Assembly (NCBI GenBank): GCA_038373885.1
Contig: JAWZYV010019454.1
Coordinates: 124,001-188,000, forward strand
Direction: 5' to 3'
DNA from: Cheiracanthium punctorium
Lineage: Eukaryota > Arthropoda > Arachnida > Araneae > Cheiracanthiidae
DNA length: 64,000 bases
Both the position numbers and the translations under genes were made by a program. Each line of letters opens with the position of its first letter. The stretch's first letter is position 1. Shown here one piece after another: positions 49,109 through 61,644 of this stretch. Below the pieces are notes generated by a model. The model worked only from the letters and a program-made list of their open reading frames with translations. It was not told the origin of the DNA and did not search any database.

Positions 49109-49123
49109 AGCGCCACCCAGTGG
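49109..49123 (-). promoter_or_regulatory. CTCF-like motif 4
   Basis: On the minus strand it reads CCACTGGGTGGCGCT, 14 of 15 positions. It lies in the right arm of copy B, convergent with motif 3 about 300 bp away. Confidence 0.4.
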
Positions 49124-49902
49124 ACATATTTGGAACTTTTTTTTTTCGAAATTCTTGGAGCGCATCTCCTTTATAGTCTAAATACCAAATTTGATTAGAA
49201 TCCGTGCTTTCATTTTAGCTGTAGAATACTGTTCGTAGGGGAAGTTTAATTATAATCACACTACATATGTTATGGGGTAGTCAAAATTGATCGTATATAC
49301 GTATAAAATGAAGCGCATAAAAAATGTTCCTCTTAATAAACGTACAAGGAAGTCGTGTGGTGCTCACATAGGGTTTTTCAAAAACATTTATGCTTATATG
49401 GATCCAGCTTTATTTTGCATTTGTTTCCATGGATAAAAACCAAATTTTCACTCGAAAAAAAATTAATGTAGCAACCTCCAAAGTATTTACTCATGGTTGA
49501 ACATATTAGCAGAAATTCTTTAATATTTATTGACATTGCAATTTCAAAGTAAGTTCACTGACAACTATTAAAAAAATTATATTACCATGAATTCAATATT
49601 TTAAGAAAAAATAAACCATGTTTTCAAATCGTTTTTAGCTTGCCTCAATTTATTTTCTAAAGGCCTTTTTAATTAGATTATCCTCCGCCTTTTACTGTAG
49701 TTAATCGAGTTTTTAAAAAAATGTTCTTTTTAATAACTCTCTTCAAAATCAACTCTCTTTTTCAAGTTGCTTACGATTTAAAGTTCACCCAATAATATTT
49801 TTTCCCATTGGATTGCGCCTCATTAAAAATAAATTGGCGAAACGTTTTGTAATGGTTATCAAGAGAGCTGTACGGCTAACATTTCGAACTATTTATTCTT
49901 TG

Positions 49903-49932
49903 TCGGAACGTTTAAGTGTTCTTAACGGACTG
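49903..49932. other. 30 bp conserved core, copy 1
   Basis: Thirty bases identical to 50897-50926. They include cgtttaagtgttcttaacg, an imperfect dyad (CGTT.AAG / CTT.AACG) of the kind bound by dimeric proteins, and a TTAAGTG string resembling NK2-class homeodomain sites. Function is inferred only. Confidence 0.5.
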
Positions 49933-50896
49933 CTCCAGCTGCTTTCAGTATAAGAGTGATTTGAAAGGTATTATGTTCATTGTTGGATGCTTCTTTAATA
50001 AATATTGATTTATGCAGCTTTAATGGAAATTTTGAGCTTGGACAAGTGAATTAAAGGGATGATATTCTTTTAAATGGGGCTTAAAAATGTCTGTAAAGTG
50101 TTTTTAGTAGCAATTTTTAATGGTCTTTATTTTTTATTCATCAACAAAATCAAAATATGCGTATACCACATAGGATTAATGAAAGAGCGGGTTTTTTTTA
50201 GGAAATATAATTACGGGAAATGTTTATTAAAAAAACACAAAAAATGAAGTAAACATTTGAGATATTTGATAAGATTTTTTAAGCAGCTCATAATTTAAAT
50301 ACAATGCTTTTTTTCGGGTTAAATAAATAAATATGCATGACTACTGAAATATTCTCTTGAAAATGTATTAAAAATAATCAAAGGGATTCTTTAAATTCCC
50401 CATATGAGTCTATGTTTTCCAATATTTTTTATTTAAAAATCACCTTTTGACAAAACTCATCTTATTTTAACAGTCTCTAAAATATTTATTCATACGTGAA
50501 AATTTTAGTTAAAATCATTAAAAAAAAACATTTTCATTGAATCAGTCTTTTTCAAAGGCTGTATTATAAGCATTTGTTATTTTTCAAGAAATCTAAATAG
50601 ACTTTTATTGTTAATCGTATTCATCTATCAACACTGTTTCAATTTATCTTCTAAGGCATCTCTAATTCGATTATCCTCTGCTTTTTAACGCAATTAAGCA
50701 CAAACAGAAAAAAAGATTTTTAATGACCCTTTTCGAAACTGTTCCGCTTTTTAAAAATTATTTAAGGTTTAAAGGGCACCTAATTGTATTTTTTTTACCC
50801 ATCTGATTGCTCCTCGTTAAAAAGAAAATGGCGTAACGTCTTGTAGAGGTTATCAGGAGAGATGTACAGCTAACACTTCGCATCTTTTATTGTTTC

Positions 50897-50926
50897 TCGG
50901 AACGTTTAAGTGTTCTTAACGGACTG
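50897..50926. other. 30 bp conserved core, copy 2
   Basis: Identical to 49903-49932 although the flanking duplicate sequence has diverged strongly. Confidence 0.5.
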
Positions 50927-51577
50927 AACAAGATATTTTCTTTGGAAAGTACTTAAAAGCATTATTTCCATTGTTGAATAATTCTAGTAATAAGTATCGA
51001 TTTCGACAGTTTGAATAGGAAATGCAAGCTGGAACAAACGAATTGAAGTGGAGAGAATTTCAGAGAAAGCTCCTTCTTTGATAAGGTCGGTTAAGCGTTT
51101 TTAATAGTCATTTGATGGGGCTTTTATATCTTACAGTAATGAAAGTATACTACATAGGATTACTTAAGGAGCGGTTTTTTATGAATCAATGGTAATAAAA
51201 TAATTTCTTTTAATATTTTTAAATTTATATAAGATTAAATAAAGTTCAATTCAATTACAACTGACGTTTTAAACGAGACGATACAGGCCTTGTTTAAAAT
51301 GATAACTGTTTTCAATGTACAATCGCTCATCCATAGACATTAGTGTTACATTAACTTGCTTAGAGTGTCATTCTGTTAGTGTTATAAATAATCTACATGA
51401 GCTATAGTCACATTCAACTGTATGTAAAGCTATGCTATGTAAGAACACATTTCCTACTATTTTAAGTTATTCGTTGAGCAATGTATTCTCAGTAGACCTA
51501 CTATGATACCTCTACCTTTTAGTACCTAACCTTTTCCTTACAAAGTTTCTTTTTCATTATATTTTATTCTATATATA

Positions 51578-52828
51578 CAGGGTCTCCAATGCTAACGGTG
51601 CCTAATGGCTATTTAATAAACCATTAGTCAAAGACACATAGTTCCAGTTGCAAAAATCGTAAAATCTAATATATCAGAAACAATCGAAGTCAATAAATCA
51701 ATTCCTATAAAAATTACGAAACTTAAGTTTCTATACGGTTCCCCGGTATTATCAGTCATATTTAGAAAAATTTTCCTTATACAATTTCATGCACAATAAA
51801 TAAATAAAAAATTCCTCTTCTACGACCAAAATTCACCGAGTTATGAAGCAGCCAACATTTTGACTAAAGTCACATTTCCACGTTTAAAAATGTTCGTTTA
51901 AAAAAGGTAAAACGTTAAGGGACCATATAAATGTTGAAATTTTTAACTATAAGTTATGATTTCATTTTCTGGAATAATGCGGAGAAAAAAGCAAATGTAA
52001 TTTTAGAATACTAATCTTTAAGCAAAGGGTTATAGTCAGGCTCTATAAAAATCTGTATGAGATCAGTCTTACTAAGTTGTATACATGCAGGTGTGTGTAG
52101 TATGTAGCATGCAGGTGTGCAACACCGAGTATGCTACGCAAAGTACAGGAAGAGTTTTCTATACAGGTGCATATTTGCATTGCAGCCAAAGGAAGCGATA
52201 CTTTGAGAAAATGTTACGCTAACAGTATTTGTAATATTATTTTAAGTTTCTAAAATGCATACATTCGTACTTTAAAATGTTTCATTTTCGAATTTAATGT
52301 TTAATGAATTGTTTCTTCTCTTGTTTTTAAGTTATTTAACCCCAGTACATTAAAAAAATTCTATTTTCAGTATAAGCTATATTTTTATGTTAATTTATTG
52401 GATACACATAGTTAAACGTTAATCTACTTTATTGCAATCTACAATCGTAAAATAGATGATTAAATTGCTAATAAATATAACAAGTCTGAAAAACATGTCC
52501 ATTCATTTTTCTCAGAATCATTTTGTACACAACGCATCTCAAAAAGTGCTCTAAGCAGCTATAACTCGGTGAATTTGGTCGTAGAAGGACAAATTTTTTA
52601 TTTTGCATGAAATTGTATAAAGAAAATCTTTCTAAATATAACTATTAGGACTGGGGGACCATATAAAAATTTAAATTTCGTAATTCTTATATGAATTGAT
52701 TTACTGGCTTCGATTATCTCTGATGTTTTAGATTATGCATTTTAAAGCATTTTTGTTGTTGGAACTATGTGTCTCTGACTAACAGTTTAGGAAATAGTCA
52801 TTGAGCACCGTTAGCACTAGACACCCTG
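51578..52828. mobile_element. 1.25 kb foldback element, TIR about 275 bp
   Basis: The ends cagggtctccaatgctaacg (51578) and gttagcactagacaccctg (to 52828) are inverted. The symmetry continues through cacatagttccag / ggaactatgtgtc, catttcatgcac-type / gcatgaaattgtat, and ctacgaccaaaattcaccga / tcggtgaatttggtcgtag. The arms are about 51578-51852 and 52555-52828. The unique centre of about 700 bp has a short internal repeat (atgcaggtgtg twice near 52085-52120) and no substantial open frame. The left end is preceded by TA. Confidence 0.88.
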
Positions 52829-55800
52829 TGTGTATGCATATATGTTAGTCTTCATTTTTTCTTTAACATTTCTGACATTACAAAATTCGTAAATTACACA
52901 TATTTCCCATTAAAAATAAAATGCTGGTTTAAAAAACCGATTTTAAATTGATTTTCATCTAAAAGAATCAACAGACATGGTTAATCCAACTGGAATGAAT
53001 GGTACTGAAATGAGATAAGTTAATTTCTGCATTATATAGAAGGAATGATTATTTAAATTGCTTTGATTTAAAAAGATAATATATATTCTGTAATCATTCT
53101 GTAAATTTTTCTCAATTTTTCTGTATGATTATATTATTTTAACGCCACAAAATCTATAGAGCTGTTTCACCTACGTCATTATCACTACGTCACAACTTAG
53201 CAACCAACTTTATTTGGTCAAACATTCGTTCATTTGATAATGGTCATAGGCCGAAAACATGGCTTTGCATCCCTAAATATTCGAGTTGACTGAAAAAAAA
53301 ATTTTCAGTGATGTCACGTAAAAATACTCTATACGGAGCAACGTACTTTATAGACTTAAAAAAGATTCTAGTACAAGTCAAATTACAAAGTCTGTTTCTA
53401 GAACAAATAGTTGTAGGATAAAAGAGAGTTAAACAGCGTCACGTACTAATATTTGACTCACTTCATGAAAAGTAAATCATATGTGACAATAACTTCATAA
53501 ATATTCTTCGAATTGTAAATTTTTCCATAAACTAATAAGTTATTCCCAAAACTAAAATAAGAAAATCGCCTAACACTCGAAATTTTTTTTTTTTTTTTTT
53601 TTTTTTTGAGTGTGTGTAAAGTTTGCTACCAATATGGATCATTCAATGCGTAGTATGGGCAAAGCTTGTCTATAGAGAGTAAAAACGTCAATGATAAAAA
53701 AATATTATAGTATGTCAATTATATAGTACTTTAATAGTATTTCTTAATGAATGAATAGCACAGTAAAAATGAAAACAAATTTAATGATACTTTTTTAGGT
53801 AAGTTTTTTTAAGCAGTTTTTTTATAAGTATTTTTTTAGCATTCAAGTAGGTAAGCGTATACACTCATGCCGTTAAATAAAAAATCATTTAAATGCCAAA
53901 GATCTTGTCTTGTATTTGCATATAAAAAAAGATATCACCGCAGAATATAATAAATCCAACGAAAGATCCATGTAATTACATAAGCGTGCACTAAGGTATT
54001 GCTTTATTTCTTCAACGATAAATATTTATGCACATATCAGTTAGGGTTGAAATCTCAAACATCGGTGGTTAAAACGAAGATAACTAACAAAAATGCCTTC
54101 CTTATTTATTCAGCGATCGCTACATTTCTCTAAACTCAACTCTGATAGTCACTTTTATCCCAATTAATTATCTTCCTGAAAGAAAACTCATGCAATTGGG
54201 AGAAAAAGCATATTGAAATAAACCTACATAGAAAAAAAAAACAATGCTCTTCTTCAGCATGTATGTATTTACGATTGTACTTTTAGCGTATATGTTTAAT
54301 TAACATGTAAGTAATAGAGTGAGAAGAATATTCCCCATGGTAATCAACGGTGACTGATATAAAAAAAAAATTGCGTGGGCAAAAAAATAAAAATTACCTG
54401 AAAGATAAAAGAAAATATTACCTTTAAACTTGTTTTTTTATTGCTAGAAAAATTGCCAAGAGAATAGAACTAAATTGTTTCAGTTTCTATATTAGTTGAT
54501 TGTTTTTTAGATTCTGGTCTTTATTCTTCACATTAAATGTTTGTGATAATTGCATAGATAAATAACAAAAAGCATCTAAACTGATAGTTATGAATTTTGA
54601 TTATCATATTACGTGAAAAACAATTAATTTCACACTTGATTATTAACATTTGTTTTTAACAATTATCAGTGTCTTAATAGCAAAAAAGTTTTAAAAAGTA
54701 GTGTTTGTAATTTGGATATAAGAAATATTATGAGCGTAATTTTCCTAACTAGAATTCGACAGGGGAAATATCTTTTTATCTTTTAATTTTTCCTTTTTTG
54801 CACCTAAAAAAAAATTTAATCACTTTCCAACTTAATGCAATAAGGAAAGAAAATAGCGAAGAAGCGTGGCTTATGATACGCTTTTAATATATAGCACTTT
54901 AGTGCGTATTTAAAAGCCGAAAGTGTTTCAGATTTTCTTACAATTTTTACAGTTACTGTAAGCTTTTTTTTCATATCATTCAACAGGATGTCATATTGAA
55001 ATTAACATTCATTTATATCTCCGATTTCCGATATATTGGATAACTATAGCATTCGCTATAAATATCCATATAAAGGCAGTGCCTTTGTGTTACACCTCTA
55101 TTTAGGGTCTACTTGGTTCAAATCTAAATAATAGGAGAAAAAAATATAACTCTTTCTTGAAATGCATGGTTTACAAAGGACATACTGGCATTTTCAAATA
55201 AGGTATCGGTGGCTACATGAACATCAAATACGTCAATTATTTGAAAAATCCTTCCAATCACTTTAAATCTAAAATTTATAAAAACATCCTTACGTTTTAA
55301 ATAGGAGTACGGTTCAAAATAAACTTTAAAATTTGAATTTTAAAAAAAACTTCGTTTTTTATTTCAAAATAACCTCTAAATGCTTATCTAGTTCATTACG
55401 CCAATTTTACAAACTCCCTTTTATTTTTCTACAACTATACATGAAAGAACAAATCAGTAGGTAACTGGATATAAGGAGATTTTTTTCTTAATTCAAACAA
55501 CTTCCGATTTCGTGAAAAGGCATGCTTTTTCATTCTCTAATCTGAAAACTGTAACTTTAGCGATCTCGAAAATCTCGCGTGCGATAAACAAAAAATGAGG
55601 AGGAGGGAATCTATTTTTTACTGTTCGAGTGAAAAAGATTTTTTTTAGATATTTGTTGTTCGTGTAAATAGAAAAAAGTAAATTTTGAATAGCGTTTTCC
55701 ATAATGGTGTTTAAAGAAGTTTTGGGCGATAAAATTTTAAAAAAAAGAAGCTTTAAGTTATTTCATACCAGATAAAGTTAAACTCACTGACATTCGATGC

Positions 55801-57654
55801 TGGTTGATTAATGACTAAGATTTTTAAAGCCAGTGCATTTTACTTTATAAATGCTGTTTAATATATTTAAGAATCTTTTTTACAGGCTAATGCATTTCGA
55901 AATTAAATGGCGAGTATTTTGAACGCCACATTATTACTGTTTCTGCATTCAGAAAATGAAATTTCCGAACATAATGAAAATAGTCTTTATCATGCGATAC
56001 ATTCTTTTTAATACTGTTTAAAAATTTGCTAGTAATAAATTGTAGTTTAATTACAATAAATTAGAGTTACTTCTAAATTTACTCTTGGCTTTAATGCAAA
56101 TTTAAATAAATCGTTTAAATTTTTATGCATTAAAATAAGATTCTTTATAACTACATATTCACTTTAATCTTTATTTAAAATGCATACTTCATCCCACAAT
56201 TTCTCGCTTTTACATCATAAAATAAAATTCAGGCCTTCAAACATGAATACCATAGGTTAACCATTACACGTTGATACAGCAACTACCGAATTTTAATCCA
56301 ATTTTACCCTTGTATCATGAATTAAAAGAGTACAAGCGATTTATTTTACATTTTTAATATTTGCCTTCTTAATTCAAATCGAAATACACAGGCTTTATGA
56401 GAATAAATGAAGTGTTATGACTAGACATAAACAGACTCATTTATCTGTAGAATTATTCTTAATTATTCCTCTAAGTTTCATTACGAAGGCGGGAATTTAA
56501 TTCAGAGAAGCACACATTTGTAGTGCATTAAGTGTAATAAATCTTGATATGCAGCTAATTATAAAAGCTTAATTGATGAAGCAAACAAATGCGATATGAA
56601 AGAAATAATTTTCGGTTATTAAACCACTTCAATTTGTGTATGTAGTTAATTATAGAAACATAGTACGCGAGAAATAAAAATAATAGTATGCAAACAAATA
56701 TTCATTAGTATTTAATACTATCCATATAGAAAAAAATTTAGAGATTTTAATATATGCTTTTCACGCAATTATTCACTGATATTTTCTTCCGGTTAAGAAA
56801 TGTTGCAAATGAAAATGCTGCCGCCTTTCTTAAATACCGTATGGAATTATAACAAATAAATGGCATATCAGCAAAGATTAAACTAAATATTGTTATTTTG
56901 GAATGAATTGAAGATTCGTAAAATAATTTAAATTATTTTACGATTATTATTACTATTTTATTATTACTAACTATTAATTATTACTATTTTTTTATTTCTC
57001 GCGAATGATGTTTTAATTTAAATTATTTTCATAAGAGATAGGCATAAAAATTTAACTCTGAGTATATTCTAAGAGGTTCACATATTATTCCTACATGTTC
57101 AAAAGACGTCTTTATAAGTCTATGAATTACTTGTGCTATTACGAGTGTGTTTCAAGAGCAGTTATTCATTGGCCTACACGCACGGAAGCAAAATAAATAC
57201 CTAATAGAAATACTTGCTTTGCATATAGGTGGGCTTGTATATACTTACGAACAAAATAAATCGTTGTATTTCTCAAAAAGTGTAAGTAAAGTTTATCGTA
57301 ATAGATAATTAAAGAGAATGATTTTTGTATAGGCAAAAGTCTCTTTATAGCAAAATCATTTGGTTTCCGCTTAAAAAAGATTCATTGTATGAAAACTTTT
57401 ATAGCTGTATGAAGGGACTTAAAAATTAGAACGCATGGAGCGTTTTTTATTTTAAAGTATAATTAGTGGTTTTAAAAATTTGAATTTACACTGGTGTTTT
57501 TAAATATCTATATAACTTAATGATCACGGAACATTTTTTTTCCCTGTTTTTAAATAGTAACTTTAAATATTTTTGTATCCACCATCTTCATAGTATTTAC
57601 TAAAATACTTATTTAAATAAAACTCGATATTTTTCACAAGAACACACGTACATA
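52829..57654. other. AT-rich sequence without a recognisable gene
   Basis: About 4.8 kb. It contains a small hairpin ctgaaaaaaaaattttcag near 53287, a poly-T tract at 53583-53607, and (ATT)n tracts near 56940-56990. Two acctacgtca / actacgtcac strings near 53168-53195 hint at a decayed element, but no partner end was found. The minus-strand frame at 55493-55702 shows no motif. Confidence 0.5.
53583..53607. repeat. Poly-T tract bracketed by short inverted repeats
   Basis: About 25 T bases lie between acactcgaaa and gagtgtgtg, so acactc/gagtgt could pair. Confidence 0.85.
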
Positions 57655-58306
57655 ATGCTTTTATTAAAAACTAAATACAAAAGAGCAAGGACATTTAAAC
57701 GAATCTATCTCTTGCACTCTGTTGCGGTAAGAGTACTTTCAAAAGAAACATATGGCCGTTTCTTTTCCTTTCAAAAAAGTCATAACACATCAATGAATGC
57801 GAGCTCAAATAAAGCACCTTACGTAAGAGATTCACCTGAGCTTTCACTAGCTTTGCACTTTGATGCTATTGGTGGGCAACTCATGCATCTCACGCACCAG
57901 TTTGAGTTCGATGCAATTTATTGTCCGTCAGTTTAATATGTTAACTTTTTACTCAAAACAGTACCTAACTTTTGTTCCGCCGCAGACAGTTAAATCTTTC
58001 ATTTGTCGTTTGTTCTGGCTTAGACATTGTCTGAACACAGTATTTTATCTAAGCATCAGGATTTTGTCAATTTATATTTAAATTATAATCAAATGCACTT
58101 GTTGCTGTACTTTTAAAGCAACTGCGAATGTGATGTCAAAAACGTCGATGGCGTTTTGCACAACTGTGTTTAAAGATGAAAAAATAATTTTGTTGGTGCT
58201 CATAGTACTATTTCGGGCTCTGGATCTGGATAAAATGTCTGGAATGGTTTTTTCAACGATATTTTTTAAGACGTTAACAATAATAGTTAAACAATATAGT
58301 TTATAA
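57655..58306 (+). other. Weak coding-like stretch with three open frames
   Basis: Frames at 57655-57936 (93 codons), 57860-58081 (73 codons) and 58133-58306 (57 codons) follow one another in different frames. The first includes SPELSLALHFDAIGGQLMH and the last a hydrophobic run EKIILLVLIVLF. The stretch is less AT-rich than its flanks. No domain or family was recognised. It could be a frameshifted pseudogene, a decayed element, or chance. Confidence 0.2.
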
Positions 58307-59044
58307 TTCTCGAATTTGAATATTGCTTTTTCACTAGAATCAATCTACTTTAAAATCAATTTTAGCTTCAAAATCTTAATGTCATTTCTTTTGTTTAAAT
58401 CACCACTTTAAAGTTTAGGATAAAATTTTTCTCATAAAAATCTATTATTATTTATGTTTTATTTCTTTGCTATATTTCATTTTTAATTATTTAAATAGAT
58501 AAACATCTCTAAATTTTTGAAACAAAATGAAGTTTCAAATGTTCTATTTAGAAACTTTCAAAATATTAAGTCAAAAAAGGACGAGTAGCATTATGAAATT
58601 TTTAAAACAGTGTTAAGGTAGGAAGTAATTAAAATTTTGTAGAATAAGTTTGAAGCGTTATTATACAAAGTTTTAATTATTTCATCGTTTAAATACCAGT
58701 TTTTTTCAATGTTTCTTCATGTATTCAGGTGTACTTAACTCATAATGCTTAGGTTTATACTTGTGCATACTGTATAAAGCAAACTACTGTAAGACTTTTA
58801 TTTAAATTTTCAGGATGAAGACAAGATCCTAAAAATTTCACTTACATTTTTCTTGGGAAAATAACTGAGTTAATGTGTCTATGTATTTTGAAATTTACAC
58901 CTTCGTAGAAATTACTGTGAAAAAGTCAATTTCTTAGTCAAATTAACAAGAGAGTAATATTATATTAATATTAGAATAACATGATACATAATGCAGAAAT
59001 GTTATATTCACATTGGATCAAATTTTATAACTGTTAAAGCTGTT
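58307..59044. other. AT-rich sequence without a recognisable gene
   Basis: Nothing recognisable. Confidence 0.5.
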
Positions 59045-59215
59045 AACACGCCTATCGACCTGGCGGTTCCGAGTTTTCCGTGGTTTTCTCAGAAACCTCT
59101 CGTAAATACGGGCTAGGATCCCTTAGATAGTCCCCCCCTCCCGAAGGACATTCCCCCTGTAGGCCTAGTCCCCTAGGGCAGTCAAACGGCCTTAATCGAC
59201 AAACACAAACTCATA
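59045..59215 (+). mobile_element. SINE-like fragment, possibly family B
   Basis: A GC-rich island contains gacctggcggttccgag, ccgtggttttctcagaaacc, taaatacgggctaggatccc, cccgaaggacattccccctg and taggcctagtccc. Ccgtggtttt...taaatrcggg-type strings recur in arthropod SINEs. The ccttagatagtcc...cgaagga part is compatible with the reverse complement of family B at 62.2 kb. The assignment is tentative. Confidence 0.45.
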
Positions 59216-59399
59216 ATTACGCGTAAACAATGTTTCATAACTGTTACATTTAAAAGCCGTAATCCTTCTGTTATCGCCTTTTGGCAGAGACTCGAGAAAA
59301 TCTATATTAATTAGATTCTTCTTGTTCCTGTTCTGTTTTGGGTTTTTTCAGGTACTAGGCACAAGTCTCAAACCCAGTGCTTCCTAGTTCCATTTAATT

Positions 59400-59716
59400 G
59401 GGTCTCCCACTTTGTTTATGAAGTCAAACTATAGAACAAAATTGTAACTTTTCAGTATGAATGATTCCTATTGCAGTGAAACGAATCGGGACCTAGAAAT
59501 CACACTCATAAATGATGTGATGTGATATTTCTTCGATTTTGTTGCAGTTACTGCATATAGGATCTTGTTAAAAAAAAGTCTCATTGTTTGAAGATGTTTC
59601 ATGAAATAGTAGTGCCCTGTAATGAAGCCCACAATTAAAGACAGACTAAAAGACTGACCAAGCGTCTCGTCTCTAAATGATTGCCACCGACGGTTGTGCG
59701 AAACAACATTTCCCAT
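59400..59716 (-). pseudogene. Non-LTR retrotransposon relic (RNase H / C-terminal region)
   Basis: The minus-strand translation contains LSLIVGFITGHYYFMKHLQT (59655-59596), matching the L..LVG..TGH....HL...G block downstream of RNase H in Jockey-clade elements. One frame over (59564-59499) it continues DPICSNCNKIEEISHHIIYE and then CD, the C-x2-C-x8-H-x4-C zinc-knuckle that follows in those elements. A stop comes next. In the original frame the sequence further on reads SRSRFVSL, as in the ...RSRFRSLG block after the knuckle. The frameshift and stop show it is dead, and no reverse transcriptase part is present. Confidence 0.72.
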
Positions 59717-59720
59717 TCAA

Positions 59721-61640
59721 GTAGCATTTATGGTGTTATTTTACAAAGTGTTTTTTTTTATTATTTTACGTTTTAAACACTAGTTACTTTGATTTTTTTT
59801 TGTCCTATGGCATGTGTTTCCCCAATAGCGCCTGATTCTTGAATGTGCCCGACTAACCAACCTCTGGATTATCAAGATTGTACTGCAGTCACATTTAGTA
59901 CATTTTTTGAAATTATGAGGAAAAGCTTGAACCTAAAAAGTTTTTCACAGATATTTCATTTACTATGCGTCAACATCATTCACTTACACACAAAGAGCTT
60001 TATCGCGTTTGAATTTGCATTGCGAATTTAGATTTCAACTGTTAAGGAAAAGAAGCGTGATGTTTTTATAAGTAGGCATGACACCTTAATTGCGAACACG
60101 AAAAAGTAAACGAGTGAGGCTTTTTTAGTTAGTATGATTAGTAAACATTCTAGTTAGAAATTAGGTTGATGACTTGTTCTTGTATTAAGACTTTTGCGTG
60201 ATGCTGTTGATTTATAGGACATATGCTCACAATTAGGGACAACAGGCCGCGGGCACGTTATAGCTCTGAACTTATGTATAAATTTACTTAAAATTGAAAA
60301 AATGTAGCATAAAGTCTATCTAAGCTTAACAACTTGATTGCTTCATGGTAAGAATTATTATTTGAGGGATTTTTTTTTCAGCAACAAATGGATAAAATTA
60401 AGAATTTTAAAGATCACGTTTTTGTTTTGTTTTGCCTTCAAGCTGATAACATGAGAAGGAAATTCGGTTTGATTTATTGGCTTTTAAATACAAATTTCAG
60501 TAGCCTTTTGCTACAGAAATTGAATTGACTTTCAGAAGAAAACAAACTTTCAAAGAAGTTTTTGGTACTTAAATACCCCATTCAATCTTCGGTTGCGTTT
60601 GTAAATCCCTAGCTGCAGCTCAATGTTTTTATTATATCAGGTGAGTTTTTAAACTCTTCCTTTTAAACAAAATAAGTGAAGCTTAACGTTTATAAACAAA
60701 ATAGTTCGCGATAATCGTATTTATTCTCTTAATTGTTCATTTTAAGAGTGAGATTGGAATTGGGTGATTCGATTGAAAGCCCGCATATCATAAATAAACT
60801 CTACTTAAATTCTAGTATTTCAGCTTACAAACTCGAATCCTTCGTGAACTCTTGGGAAATTCTTGTACAAAAAACGCATAGAAATACTGTTGTGTTTAGT
60901 AACACTGTCATGGATTTAAATACAGGTTATCCAAAGGTGGGAACTATGTAGCAATAACTGTAACTTAAAAGGACAATTTTGTATAGCATTGCTGTTTCAC
61001 GTGCGTTATTGTAGCAAAAGACCTGTAGTTGGTATGATGAACGCTAGATGGTGTTACTTACAAAAGACGTTATGTTAGATAGAAATACCCACACATATTG
61101 TTTCATTTAACTGAATAAAAGAAATTATGCAAGTTTTGTGATTCCAAAGATTAAACAACCGATATTCCTAATGGAACTCATGTTTTTTTAGCCAAGGATA
61201 ATTGGCACTGCAGGAGCTAACATTTGAAAAGTATTTAATTCCAACGCTAGGTTATTGAAATTTTTTTTTTCAAATACAACATTTAGTCCTCAAGTAATGT
61301 GTGAAAACTCTCTTATAATTATTATTATTATATTCAGTTGAGACTTATAATTATTATTTAACCATCTATAATGTCGACGGTTTCACTCCAAAGATACTTG
61401 AATATAGATTTGTAATCACCATCATTACCGTGGACTAACAATAATTAATTTCTTACAAGTTTTGAAAATCTCTTTTGGCATTGTAATCCTGTCAGTAAAG
61501 AAAATTATCATTTTTCATTTCAGCAAAAATTTCGCACTGAATTATCTCAGTCAATTTTTGTCTTATGGAAATGCAATTTTTATGTATCAAATATTGTTGT
61601 AAACTTTATGACAAATAAAACAAAATAGACGCGATAGACC
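59721..61640. other. AT-rich sequence without a recognisable gene
   Basis: The stretch includes a gaacgctagatggtgttac string near 61040 and (ATT)n near 61315. Frames at 59843-60031 and 60733-60951 (+) have no motif. Confidence 0.5.
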
Positions 61641-61644
61641 TTAT

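Larger units (their letters stand above)
48693..49264. mobile_element. Foldback family E, copy B, 572 bp
   Basis: The ends tagggtggttataattgaag (48693) and ttaattataatcacacta (to 49264) are inverted. The symmetry continues with ttcccttat against gaagtttaatt-side sequence, ggcattctac against gtagaatactg, and tgtccactaggtggcgcttt against aaagcgccacccagtggaca. It is flanked by TA-rich sequence. The centre holds a second inverted pair around cacataaaattttgttataa. It is non-coding. Confidence 0.82.
49480..51190. repeat. Diverged tandem duplication, unit about 994 bp
   Basis: Copy 1 (about 49480-50200) and copy 2 (about 50475-51190) are collinear. Anchors are ctccaaagtatttactcat / ctctaaaatatttattcat; agattatcctccgcctttta / cgattatcctctgcttttta; tggcgaaacgtttt / tggcgtaacgtctt; gtacggctaacatttcg / gtacagctaacacttcg; and accacataggattaatgaaa / actacataggattacttaa. 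Most of the unit has decayed to loose similarity, but the block 49803-49932 versus 50800-50926 is much better conserved. Confidence 0.82.

Noticed and set aside
53160..53340. Possible element with acctacgtca / actacgtcac ends
   Set aside because: No convincing opposite end or second copy in the window.
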